From Phialocephala subalpina (lineage: Eukaryota; Ascomycota; Leotiomycetes; Helotiales; Mollisiaceae), in contig FJOG01000002.1 in NCBI GenBank assembly GCA_900073065.1, positions 3,140,160 to 3,204,159 of the forward strand: a stretch of 64,000 nucleotides of DNA, read 5' to 3'. Below the pieces are notes generated by a model. It saw only the letters and a list, made by a program, of their open reading frames with translations, was not told the DNA's origin and did not search any database. Both the position numbers and the translations under genes were made by a program. The first letter of the stretch is position 1. Every line of letters starts with the position of its first letter. Positions 12,024 to 23,606 of the stretch are shown in pieces.

Positions 12024-14728
12024 TCAAGGCTTCCACTCCAAGGTCTTAGCCACTGTCACCACGAACTCCAACATGTTTTCATCACCAGCATGCCTTCCAA
12101 GCCACAGTACATACTTCCCGGCTTCTGTCACCCATCGACCCGCCTCGTCTCCCTTCCATTTCGCGAGATCTCTTGGTCGAACCGACATAATTAACGATTG
12201 TTCCTCGCCAGGTTGCAGCAATTCCGTCTTCTCGAAAGCCCTCAGTTCCTTCACCCGATCAATAACCGACGAGTACACCTGCACAATCTCGCAACCCTCA
12301 ACATCGCCCACGTTATGCACTACAGCTTTGACCTTCCATTCATCTTCCTCGATAGCCGCTGATCCGACGAGACCAAAATGTCCGTACCCGAGGCCGTACC
12401 CAAGCCACCATCTCGGCTCAATCTTCTCCTTCTGATACCACCTATACCCCATCGCTGTCCCCTCATCATATTTTACCACTCCCTCTTTACCAGGCCACCT
12501 TTCCTCCTTTCCCTCAAATCCAAGATCCTTATACTCTCTCGGCCAACTAATCGGCAACCTCCCACTCGGATTCACATCTCCAAACAACACATCCCACAAT
12601 GCATTCCCCGCCTCTTGTCCTCCGTACCAGGCTTGCACTATTGTCGAAACATTATCTGCCCACGGCATATGGACCGGACTTCCTGACTGATTCACCACCA
12701 CCAATTTCTCTCTACTTTCTTTTATCAACGCCCAAATGAGTGCATCTTGAGAACCGGGCAGGGACATCGATTGACGATCATACCCCTCAGACTCCCACTC
12801 ATCATTCAGACCTATGACACAAACCACCACATCAGCGTCCTTCGCCGCCGCCACAGCATCAGCGATCATCTCCTCGTCCGATTTCTGTTGTTCCATAAAC
12901 CCTATCCTCACGCTCGGCTGCACGCCAAAAACATGTATCGGATCATCATCCGTCACACTTCCTTTCGGGATACTCTTTGAACTCGCTTCAATAGTAATCT
13001 CGTACTTCTCTCCTGCTACTATATCCAGACTCGCGCGCTTAGCTACAGATCCAAAGCAATAAAAAGTTTCTCCGGTCTCTGTCCAGTTGAAATTATCGAT
13101 CAAGAGATGATCGTGGATGAATAGCTTGGCATTCCCGACGGAGGAGAGTTCGAATTCGTGGAGGCCCGAAGTGAGGGGTGTCAGGGTACTGGTGATGCGG
13201 AGAGAGTGTGGTGAGGGGTCTGAATAGAAGGAGCGGGGTGCGGAGTCGAAGAGGTCGATTAGAGAGGATGAGCGATATTGAGTCTCGATCGCCTCCCCCG
13301 AGCAGTTGTCTGTCGCGAAGAACTCAATCTTCAAACTCCCTCCCTCGTTGTCGCTTGACCAACGATCCGAAGTCACGAGCGGAAGCCATTTATGCGTCAA
13401 CGCTCCCGGCTCATAAACTACCTCCGCTAGCACACTCTTCTCCTCCAAAATGGAAACAAGGGAGTCGAGAGGCTGTGTCTGGTACTGAGGATTCATCGTG
13501 GCGGAACCACCACCTCCTGGAGTGCCGAATTTCGAATTGGGTCCTATTATCGCTATCTTCTTTCCTTGCAAATCCTCTGGTTTCAACGGCAGTAGCTTTA
13601 TGTCATTCTTCAATAACACGATGCTTTCTGCTGCGACAGATCGAACGAGTTGGAGGTCGGATGAGGTGGTTGAGGATGTTTCTGGTTGTTTTCTTGTTTG
13701 TGTCGCTTCTTCTGGGGTTAGACCGAGGAGCTTGAAGGTGTCCAATAATTTGAGGACTCGCAAGGCTGATTTGTCAATCTCTTTCAGGAGATCGGGAACC
13801 AGGTTTTCAGTCAAGGCCTCGAGAAGTTTCTTCCCTCTCTTCTCAGGCGGACCAGGCATCTCCAGATCACATCCCGCAAGCACACTCTCCACAGTCGAAT
13901 TCGTACCGCCCCAATCACTCATCACCAAATCTTCGAATCCCCACTCATCACGAAGAACATTTTGGAGGAGAGGTGACATGTCCATATGGCGGCCGTTTAC
14001 GCAATTGTATGCAGACATGACGCAGGTTGGTGGATGGGCGGACTTGACTACCATTTCGAAAGGTTTTAGGTATATTTCTCGGAGTGCGGCTGGGGAAATG
14101 TGTGTGTTGATTGTGAAGCGTTGGAATTCTTGCTCGTTTGCTACACTGTCTTTGTGTCAGCATTTCATAATGATAACGTCAAGTGTTTCGTGCACCACGG
14201 GACGGGATGGGAGGAGCTCACAAATGCTTCACAGTAGCTCCAACCTCACCACCCTCCTGCACGCCCTTTACATATTCTCTCGCCAAACTTCCAGTGAGTA
14301 CCGGATCCTCCCCCAAGCACTCAAAATTCCTGCCACCAAGCGGGTTCCTGGCACAACATATCGTCGGCGCCCTATTTCGCAATCAGAATCCCATCTTCTA
14401 AAGGAACATTTCCGGAAAGGAGTAGAACTCACAACAACACCTGCGCACTCTTAGTTTTCGCCTCTCTGGACAATAACTTTCCGATTTGGTAAAGGGAGGA
14501 TTTGGACCATGTTGCTGCTTGGGCGATGGGTGAGTGGAGGAAGGCTGCTGTTGGACCGTTCACAGAAAGCGCACCACGAGCTCCTGCCGGCCCATCTGTT
14601 GTTTTGAGCGAGCCGATTCCAAGATGTGAGATCTCTTGTGTTTGCCAGCCGTCGGCGCCAGAAAGGAGGGAGACTTTCTCTTCGAGGGTGAGCTTGGAGA
14701 GGAGCTCGGTTAGGTCAGAGGAAGACAT
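12024..14728 (-). CDS. GH3 beta-glucosidase with PA14 insert, intracellular
   Basis: Three exons (14728-14433, 14371-14222, 14145-12024) give 855 residues. The order is GH3 N-terminal barrel, GH3 C-terminal domain with an inserted PA14 domain (about 400-550, around [19 protein letters not shown]), then a fibronectin-III-like end ([11 protein letters not shown]). Substrate-pocket motifs TDGPAGARG and [13 protein letters not shown] are present. The catalytic nucleophile is Asp226 in [11 protein letters not shown]. There is no signal peptide at the chosen ATG ([24 protein letters not shown]), so it should act in the cytosol on imported beta-glucosides, like the intracellular GH3 enzymes of cellulolytic fungi. 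The gene is divergent from a sugar transporter 626 bp away, which supports a joint uptake-and-hydrolysis unit. Confidence 0.93.
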
Positions 14729-15354
14729 TGTACACGTGACTCGGGTTTGGGGCGAAGAAAGGCGAGACAGATTTGACACGATTTTCGGCCGAAAGTGTTG
14801 AGGCACACGGCAGCTTCTTATCGAAGCTTCATGCAGAGGACTAGAGGTATATGCAAATCTTGTATCCCTCTCTGCAAGCTTACCACGCGGGTGATTCTCG
14901 GCGCCAATACCCCATTGTTGACAGCCTCCCGACATTTACCAAGGTACAACTCCATTCTCCAATCATTTCAGTGTTTCAAACCCCACGCTTCATGGGATGA
15001 AGGCCCGAAGCACAGGAACAAGCTCTTCGGGGTCCAGAATTACTGTGGAGATGTGGCCCTGGCGCGCGTTTTTTTGAGTCTTTTTTGGTACGGCTTTATA
15101 CTATGTTCACGTGTATCTTATCTCGAACGCGCCGCGCCGGTGGGGATGTGTATCTTGCCGATGCAATACTATCACGGCAAGGCAAGATATCCCTGTCATG
15201 GCTAGGCCATTTGAAATTTAAGTTCATATATGAGATGCGGGTTTCCACATTGAACGGTAGCAATTTTTTGGACGTCTTCTACTTGCTCCAGCCCTCGGCA
15301 GCAGCTCATCTAAGTCCTCCTCACCATCAAAGCTCGGAAAGGACGATATTCAAG
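14729..15354. promoter_or_regulatory. Shared promoter of beta-glucosidase and sugar transporter
   Basis: The 626-bp head-to-head spacer holds no gene. One CTCGGAAA sits near 15332, just before the transporter ATG; it may be chance. Confidence 0.5.
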
Positions 15355-17090
15355 ATGCCGTCCGAAGGCCTCGACCGAAACGGTCTCATAATGATGGTCC
15401 TCGTAGTCTTCGTCGCAACCTCCAACTCCGCAACCCAAGGCTATGACTCCAGCATGATGAACGGCCTCCAAATCCTCCCCTCCTACGCCGACTACTTCAA
15501 TCTATCCACTTCCCTCACTTCCCTCAACGTGGCTGTCGTATTTCTCGGCTGTATCGTGGCGATGCCCTTCTCGGGATATATTCCTGATAGATGGGGAAGG
15601 AAGTGGGGAATTGCCGTTACGGCGCTCGTGGCGATTACGGGGGCTACGATTCAAGGGGCGGCGGTGCATGAGGCGATGTTTTGTATTGGGAGGTTTATTG
15701 TTGGGTTAAGTGTTACGCTGGGGAGTGTGGCTGGTCCTTCGTGAGTGCTTTTTTTGTTCTGATTTTTGTAGGAGATGAGTCAGGAACGATGATTGAAAAT
15801 TGGATGTCGGAGAAGAGAGGACTGACGAGAATGGTAGATATGTAGCCGAAGTCTCGCATCCAAAGTATCGTGCAACCTTGACTGGATTGTACGGTGCTTT
15901 TTGGTATGTGGGTGGTATCTTAGCAGCAGCCATCACCTACGGAAGTCAATATATCGACTCAACCTGGAACTGGAGAATGCCATCCCTGGTAAATCTTCCA
16001 TTTTCGCTTCCCTCACTTCCCTTCGGCTAACGTCCTCAAGCTTCAATTCCTCCCCTCAATTCTCTGTCTCGCTCCCTTGCCATTCATCCCCGAGTCGCCA
16101 AGATGGCTCATGTACCAAGATCGCCATGAAGAAGCTAGAGCTATGTTGATTAAGTGGCATGGAAATGGAGATCCGGATTCAACCGTCGTAGCGTTGGAGT
16201 ATGAGGAGATATCTCAGACGTTGGCGTTTGAGAAGACGGTTCAGAAGACGGATTTTAAGGCATTGTTTATGACGAAGCCGAATAGGTGGAGGATGGGGTG
16301 TAATATCGCTGTTGCTGGTGAGTTGATATTGGAGACGGTGGGTTAATTGTGTGACTGACTGTGGATGTTTAGTGTTTTGCCAATTATCTGGAAACAACAC
16401 AATTACTTACTATCTTGGCACGGTGCTTGATACTGCAGGTGTGACGAGTGTCCCGACACAATTGGTGATCAATATCGGTCTCAGTGTTTGGAATTTACTC
16501 TGTGCGGTCGTTGGAAGTCTGTATGTTGACAAATTTGGTCGCCGTGGCGGATTCAGTAAGTCACTCATCCCAATACCAGCATTCCTACTGACAAAATCTC
16601 AGTCGTATCAACAACCGCCATGGGTCTCACGCTCATTCTCAACGCGGTTTTGACGAAATTGTACACCGGATCCGATAATTCGGCTGCCTCCGCTGCAATC
16701 GTCTTCCTAATCTTCTTCTTCTACGGCTGGTATTCCCTAGTCTGGACCCCACTATCCTACCTCTACCCCATCGAAGTGCTCTCCTACAGTCTTCGCGCCA
16801 ACGGCCTCGCAGTTTTCAACGGCGCCTGCTACCTAGCCGCCTTCTTCAACACATACGTTATACCTTATGCGATGGATTGGTCAGGTTGGGGTTTCTATTT
16901 GATCAGTGCGTTCTGGTGTTTTGGTGAGGTGGTGGTCATGTGGATTTATTTCCCCGAGACGAAGAGGATGACGCTGGAGGAGATTGATTGTATTTTTGAT
17001 GGAGAGAGACATTTTGTTACGGAGGTTACGGTGGGGGAGGTGGTGCATGTTGGGGTTGGTGTTGATGGGAAGGGAGTTGTGAAGGATTAG
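15355..17090 (+). CDS. MFS sugar transporter (lactose permease / hexose type)
   Basis: Five exons (15355-15740, 15838-15988, 16041-16317, 16373-16555, 16603-17090) give 494 residues with about 12 membrane segments. Sugar-porter signatures are in place: GYDSSMMNG in helix 1, GYIPDRWGRKWG after helix 2, LPFIPESPRWLMYQ before the central loop, DKFGRRGGF in the second half, and FPETKRMTLEEIDCIFDG at the end. This set resembles fungal lactose permease / cellobiose-type proton symporters rather than glucose-specific HXT proteins. The gene faces the cytosolic GH3 beta-glucosidase gene, so beta-linked disaccharides are the likely cargo (inference). The exact substrate cannot be read from sequence. 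Confidence 0.9.
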
Positions 17091-17666
17091 GTGTGATTTG
17101 GTGAAAGGGGGGAGTGATCTCGTCGTACTTGCAAAGTTCGTTCAGTCGCGCTTTCTCTCTCTAGTTCAGTGCCTCAAATTTTGTGGAGCTAGTGCTTCGA
17201 CATTCTTTCAACGTTATTCGCTCCTGCCTTGCTGCATTTTCCTTGATGGTGTACCAGTCGCAGCTTCCACTTTTGATGATGATCACCTACCCGCGCAGTC
17301 AGCCCACTTCACGGATTCCTGCCCGAATTGACAGCAGACACGAAACTTTCACGACTCATCCCCATTTCCCGACCTCTAAGCAGAATACCAAGTGCCGCGA
17401 TTCCATACTCTCCGCGAATAAGATCCAGTCCTACCTCCGACGTCACATTCCTTGGCCTTGAGGTGCAGCGGTGAAACCCCCTGATGTGGACTCGGGTCGG
17501 GTACATACAGACACCCGAGCTGCCAGACAGAGTCGAGCCCCACTACAACGCGTCAGTGTTGGACGTGTACCTTGTATACATCAACTGACGTTACGCACAC
17601 AGAATATCGTTTCCTTTCGTCTGATTATATATTACAGTTCATGAGGCTGATGAGCAGGACGAGAGA
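17091..17666. other. Intergenic spacer
   Basis: 576 bp between two genes on the same strand. No gene or RNA recognised. Confidence 0.5.
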
Positions 17667-19229
17667 ATGATGGCGAGTCCAAATTCTTTGACGGCTGAGA
17701 CGAACGAGTTGGTTGCAGATGTGAGTCCGAATCAATCTTGAAGAATGGGCAGTTCTAACTCGAATAGGATATCCAAAACTTGGAAAACGATTCAGCATAT
17801 GGGGATTATGGAGAGTGAGTGTTATCCTAACATGAAGGGACGTTGCTCAGATTGGCCGCTGGACAGCAATCCAAGCGAGAGAACATCTCTCTACAGTGAG
17901 ATCATGAAATACAGGTATGTCTCCCAATGCTCGCAAAAAATTAGCCAGTCACTCACCACATGTAGGGAAGAGGTTTGTTTGTACTAAACCAAGTCGGTCA
18001 ATGGTTTCACATGTACAGCGGGGTAATCTCCTTCTAGAATGGACGACGTTACCACGCGTACAAAGACGGTGCATACCTCCTTGTACGTTGCCTCAAACCG
18101 CCATAGACGCTTATACTGACCACGAGATAGCCAAACGATGAAGCGGAACAGGATAGACTTGATCTGGTATGTGTGACCAGCTACGCCATGTCGTCAACAT
18201 CTGACGAAATCCCAGCATCACCAAATCTTTACCATGGTGTACGACGGCAAACTGTACCAAGCACCAATCGACAATCCGGGCCGAGTCCTTGATGTTGGAA
18301 CTGGCACTGGAATTTGGGCCATCGATTTTGCAGAGTACGTGAACACCTCCCACGTCCAAGTAATGTCGATGTCTGACCTCGTCTCAAAGCTTGCATCCAG
18401 AATCGCATATCATAGGCTCAGATCTATCACCAATTCAACCCCAATGGTAGTTTTCACTTCCCCTTCTCTCTCCGCCTCCTCTAATTAACGTCAAGGCTCC
18501 CACCAAACCTAGAATTCATAGTCGACGACGCAGAAGACGAATGGATCGGCCAAAAATACGACTACATCCACATCCGCATGCTCTCAGGCGCCATTAAAGA
18601 TTGGCCCAAACTCTTCGAAAGAGCATATGCCCATTTGAACCCCGGAGGATTCATTGAATGCACCGAGTTCGAAGTCTGGCTACACGACTTTGAGAAGTTG
18701 GCCACTTCCCCGATAACAACAGCCCCTGACACAACTCCCCCAAAACCAGACGGAACGAAGACCGACGAAGCAAACCCCATATTCTATATCGAAAAATGGC
18801 AGTCCGGTCTCTCGGAAGCAGCAAACAAGATCGGGCGAACCTTCGATGTGGCAGTCAATCTCAAGAAATGGATCTCCGAAGCTGGCTTCGAGAACGTGGT
18901 CGAGAAAGTGGTGAAAGTCCCTGACACACCTTGGGCGAAGGGAAAGATGAAGAGAGTGGGTTTTTATCAGCAGCAAAATATGTTGGATGCGAGCAGTAGC
19001 TATGGGCAAGCGCATTTCACAAGGGTTTTGGGGTGGAGTGTAGAGGAGTATAATGTGTTGAGTGCGAAGGTGAGAAAGGAGTTGAAGGATGGGAGTTTGA
19101 GGCTGTATTCTGATTTGTAAGTTTGTTTGGCGTGCTTTTGTGGGAGGGAGGTAGGGGCTTGAAAATTTGAGAAGTGCTGACGTGAGTTACAGGTATAAGG
19201 TTTATGGTCAGAAACCTCTGGACAAGTGA
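17667..19229 (+). CDS. LaeA-like SAM-dependent methyltransferase
   Basis: Ten exons can be traced: 17667-17720, 17768-17814, 17867-17914, 17966-17972, 18038-18082, 18131-18166, 18216-18334, 18390-18446, 18496-19116, 19193-19229, total 356 residues. The SAM-binding motif I is [17 protein letters not shown], followed by [26 protein letters not shown] and the post-I helix DYIHIRML. This is the fold of fungal LaeA-type and secondary-metabolite methyltransferases. The N-terminal signature DSAYGDYG...[25 protein letters not shown] is kept only if a 7-nt microexon is used. The ATG at 17667 is followed at once by a second ATG. The gene lies tail to tail with a P450 gene, 203 bp away. The target could be a small molecule or a regulatory protein. 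Confidence 0.88.
17966..17972 (+). other. 7-nt microexon
   Basis: GGAAGAG lies between a TGTAG acceptor and a GTTTGT donor. It supplies the end of an Arg codon plus Glu-Glu and restores the family motif [12 protein letters not shown]. Skipping it breaks the reading frame. Confidence 0.6.
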
Positions 19230-19432
19230 GCCCAGTTCAAGAGGACCCGGGAGTTGGGAGGAAATGCAATAATTCATTGGTACTGGCAGGCCTTCTGACA
19301 GCGGCTCTCGCAATGCTATTCCATATTCAACGGTAGAACTAGCAATCTCCAATACTGGAAATGCACGAAGGAGGGCTTGGTATCCTCCAATTCTAACAAT
19401 CAAGCTCAAATCATCATGTGCCAACTCCTAGC

Positions 19433-21247
19433 TCACTTGAAGACAACTCTAACACCCTTGCTATCCAGCACTGCGCTCGGCAAGAACAGATCATGATGAA
19501 TATCAACATCTCTTCTCGTCGTCTCAAGCAACTCATGCTTCTCATATCGTCTGAAGACTGTCGCGAGGGTGAGATGCAACTCGGCTTTCGCGAGACTGTA
19601 TTCCGTTAGCAAATTCAATCTCGTGGATAGAGGAGAGAACTTACGGCATTCCAACGCATTGTCTTGAACCCTTTGTGAATGAAACCATGTACCGGTCGAG
19701 AGGTGGGGCACCTTCAGGTCGCTTCTCCAACCAGCGTTCTGGACGGAATTTCTCGGGCTCGGGGTAGATGGTGGGATTGGCGTGCATCAGGACTGAGGTC
19801 ATGCCTACAGGTGTCTAGGCAGAACAGGTACAGTCAGTCGTTATTCCAGCGGGGAAAGAAGAATGAAAGGGAGCGCCATACACCAGCAGGGATTTCATAA
19901 TCATGGAACTTCATCACGCCAATTGGATTGGAGCGTTGCAAGCGAGTGCTGACACCGTATGAGAATCGAAGGCCTTCTTGGATCACTGCATTCTGAATAG
20001 CTCATGAGTACATCGAAAGTCTATGGAGAAGCAACGGAGACTTACCAGATATGGTAGTTGTTCGACAGCCTTCAGTTGTACGGGTGCATACTTGTCAGGC
20101 AGAGCAGCTGCAAGCTCCAGCCTCAATTTCTTCTCCACCTCAGGATTGTCCAGGATATGGAAGTGAGTGATGGTAATCGCATTTGCCGTCGTGTCAGCTC
20201 CTGCCCCAATCACCACTTGACCTTCCTGCCAAAGTCTCGACTGCAATTTATCTTCAGGTGGCAGGTCGGACTCCAGAAGTGCATGGAAGATTGTCTTGTC
20301 AATCCCAAGATCTTCCTGTTCCTTTGAAGACTTGTATTTACCATCGACGACTGCTTGTGTGTTCTCTTGGATCAACTGGCACTGATTTAGTATGAACAAT
20401 GCTCATGGTGTGGAACATACTGACCTCTTGGAAGTCTAGCAACATTGCCATGCCAGGATCCAGCTTGCGAAGGACTTCCCGTGGTACAAGTCGAACAAGT
20501 GGAAGGACCCATGGAAACTGTTTGATCAAAGCTCCTGCAACACCCACAGCCTTGATTGTCTCTACCCAAAGTGGAGAGAATTCAGGACTATCCAGATGAT
20601 TCCAGCTCTTGTTCACAGCATATAACGTGACCACATCTGTCGTGAGACACATGTACACTTGACGCATCGGCATCGGCTGTCCGGTCTTCTGGAACTCATC
20701 GATGCGGTTGCACAACTTCTCGATCATGTGAGTTAGCATAGGTTGCAGGCGGTAGATTTGCTGCTTCGCGAAGAATGGGTTCAAGGCAGCGCGTCGTCTT
20801 CGATGACTTCGGTAGTCTTCTGTTCCGAATGTTGAGCCGGGGAGTTCGAATTGATTGAGGTAGAATCCATATTTGTTGCGAGGCTTATGCTGAGAGTAGA
20901 GTTCTTCGTAGTAATCTGGTTCATTGATGTGTAGTTCGTATGGACTGATACGGACGATTGGGCCTGAAAATGGTCAACGGATGCGCGCAGTGTTGGTCAA
21001 CGAACTTGCCATATTTCTCATGCATCTCCTTGATCTTAAACGTGTAACGTCCCATCTTAATAACATCGTAATAAAACTCGTACCACAGGGTTGCTGCAGC
21101 GAGCTTCGGACCTGGAAATTTGGCCAAGGGACCAAAGTACACGCTGTACAAGGTACGGGCGACCAAGGCGAGCAGAAGGAGGCTCACTGCCAACACCGCA
21201 AAGCCTTGCCGGAACACTGGCAGGATGGAAAGTGCCATCGCGACCAT
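19433..21247 (-). CDS. Cytochrome P450 monooxygenase (trichodiene-oxygenase-like)
   Basis: Six exons (21247-21010, 20963-20425, about 20375-20046, 19992-19882, 19814-19645, 19595-19433) give about 516 residues. There is an N-terminal membrane anchor (FAVLAVSLLLLALVART), the proline hinge KFPGPKLAAATLWYEFYYDV, the I-helix GAGADTTAN, ExxR at about 375-378 (QEGLRFSYG), PERW, and the haem motif FTKGSRQCVGM with Cys at about 459. All key residues are intact. Local similarity is to fungal P450s of the trichodiene oxygenase / CYP58-like group, but no substrate can be named. Intron 1 must be GC-AG (TATG/GCAAGT). The gene converges on the methyltransferase gene. No terpene synthase or polyketide synthase lies beside it. 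Confidence 0.9.
20964..21009 (-). other. GC-AG intron of the P450 gene
   Basis: A 46-nt intron starting GCAAGT and ending TTTTCAG. It rejoins HEKYG to PIVRISPYELHINEPDYY in frame; the GT dinucleotides nearby do not. Confidence 0.7.
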
Positions 21248-22518
21248 AGTCTCGGAACTTTGGATGTTGGCACAGGAATGAATGTCGCTGCCGCGAAATA
21301 TTTGGGAGAAATAGGGCGTTGCAGTGTCGAGGAAAATGGTAGGGCAGTCGCGACCCAAAGGTCGGCGACGGTCTCGATCAGGACTAGTGCACAACAGTAA
21401 GAGGTTGCAGAGCATACCTAGGTAAGGGCTTTTTCTTTTTTACCTTTAGATATTTAATTTAAAGAGTACACTCTTCTACCAAGCCTTTCTTTCCAACTGT
21501 GTAAGACTCTTCTAGTGGTCGCGCTACTGAAGGGTATCACTTCAGTAGGAGATCCTGATTAATCGTTGCATTCTTGTTCGCCTACCGGATTTATATCCCA
21601 ATATAGAAGAATGGGTGGAACCACATACTTGGCGGGTACGTGCAAACCTGACGAGCTGCCAAGCATCATCGCCGATCTAAGACTGCCCCACTACCGGAAT
21701 GTTCGTCTTCTGAAATACTGCATTGGAAATCTTCTGTTACTATTGTACTATATACGCCTATGTATGCTTCAAAAACAAATCAAACGTGCATTCAGACTCA
21801 GTTTTTGATATCCAAGCTGCACTTTGTTTGAGTCAATTCGTTAGATAGGGATGTCAGCTGGATCCACGTGGTATCGTGCAGTTAGAGAGAGCGTCGCCTT
21901 AAGAGCGGATTTATATCTTTGCACCAATACAGTGCGGAAGTCTCTCCAGGTAGAACAAATTCGGGGTAATTATACTCAACTTTCTCTCTCTGGCCACGAA
22001 TTAAGACTTTTCAGCGATTTAGAATCGAAGGAGGCGATGTGCCTAACGAGCCCATTAGCAAAATGAGGAGATAGACGTTTCTTCTTCCTCGAGGTTCAAT
22101 AGACATGATTCTTCCTCATATTTTTCAAAAGAACTGCCCAGGCCACAGATTCAGGTCAAAATTAAAGACTCGCTTGCTTAGATTGAAAAAATAAGCACAC
22201 CAATGTTGGTAAACTTTGAAGTGTTTTATGAGACTTCCGAAGTCAACGAGTGAATTAGGTGCACGACTCCAAAATGCTAATGCGAAAGCTCAGAATCAAG
22301 GATCGAAGTTGACAATTGCACATTTCTTCTCAGCTCGATGCCGAATTGGCATTACCTGGAGCTACTGCAACTCTTCAGGCGCGAAGCCTTCTTCATTCAT
22401 CGTAACATCCTATGTCTAACAAGAGACCTACCTGAACTAAATATTGTATGAGATGCCAATCCATCAATAAAAACTGAGCACCTAACCCTCCCTGCTTGAC
22501 GTTGGGCACATCAAACCA
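21248..22518. other. Gene-free spacer
   Basis: About 1.3 kb, partly AT-rich (21420-22200), with short frames only. No repeat end, RNA gene or coding signature recognised. Confidence 0.5.
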
Positions 22519-23160
22519 TCAAAGCAGCCCAAACACTGACGGATCAATCCGAGGGGGTGGATTGTTAATGATCGATTGGAGCTCCAATTGGCTATGGTCA
22601 ACGATTCCGCGTTCACTAAGTAGGGAGGGTTGTTGAGATAAGGCAAAGTTGAAGTAGACACGTTCGAGCAGGTCTTGCACTGAGCTGAGTAAAGATTTTT
22701 GGAGGGCGGGAGGAAGACCTGGCGTGTTCTCCTCTACATCGTGTGGCGACTGGCCGTATGACTTCTTTCTTGAAATAGGAAGGCTGTCTGCTTCACTACG
22801 TCTGTTAGCTCCTCTGCCAAAAAGGTGTGTGCAACAATCTAGATGAAAAATGGAAGACTCGCAGAACTCTGGCTCGCTGAAACCTATTAACTGAGAGGAG
22901 TTGACACGAGTGCTGTCAACATTGTCGTTGCTGTCGTCTGAAAATAACCATTTCGTCAGCAACACGACCAACCACGTACATGAGACTGCGAAGGATTACC
23001 TGAGCCAGAAGCAAAAGGAGCTCCCTGATGTCCTTCAAAAGGAGGCTGAGCGACCCCATGGGTGTTCACAGCAGCAGCAGGGCCACCGCTGAGCATCGAC
23101 TGAGGAGGAGCCGAAGGCGCGGCAGAAACCTACGCGTCCTCTGAGGTATATGACTGAGAT
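22519..23160 (-). CDS. Unknown protein, truncated paralogue of the upstream gene
   Basis: At least three exon-like blocks: VSAAPSAPPQSMLSGGPAAA..., then DDSNDNVDSTRVNSSQLIG after a TTTTCAG acceptor, then a C-terminal block running to the stop at 22519. The segment LQKSLLSSVQDLLERVYFNF followed by ALSQQPSLLSERG aligns with the start of the conserved C-terminal domain of the neighbouring gene (23607-24953), which reads IQDGLLTTVQNTLELSLYKF and AKAQQPARLRELG. This copy stops about 45 residues later, while the neighbour continues for about 150 more. It therefore looks like a truncated tandem duplicate. The first exon is not identified. Function unknown. Confidence 0.4.
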
Positions 23161-23606
23161 GAATTACGTCTTTCTTGAGAAGACTTTGGGGAGAGTTTGT
23201 TGAAAGAACAGGTGGCTTGGAGGTTTGTGGGGATTTTGTTGTTGTGTTGGGGAGAAAGGTGCTTTGAAAATAATTTGTGGGAGGTTGTCAACTTATCGAA
23301 GTTCACTAGCAGAAAGACAAGGCTTCAACAGACTCGGCTTCAATTCACTTCAAGTCTTCAATAACATATCTTGCATACGCTCTGATAAGGAACAGCCAAG
23401 GACATGGGGAGTAGCATTGAATTCGCAGCCACGCTTGGATCGATCTCTTTCTCTAAGCTCTTTACTCTTTACAAATTATCGCATTCGGCGACGACTACAT
23501 CTCAGAATCCGAGCTAGAAGCTGAGCTAGAATCTGAGCCAGCCATACCTTGGCCTCGCCAGACCCATTTGCGCCATCTCTATTTCCGTCAAGCGTGGATC
23601 GTACTG

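Noticed and set aside
13498..14454. 318-codon plus-strand open frame
   Set aside because: Lies antisense to the GH3 beta-glucosidase exons; composition follows the complementary strand of a real gene.
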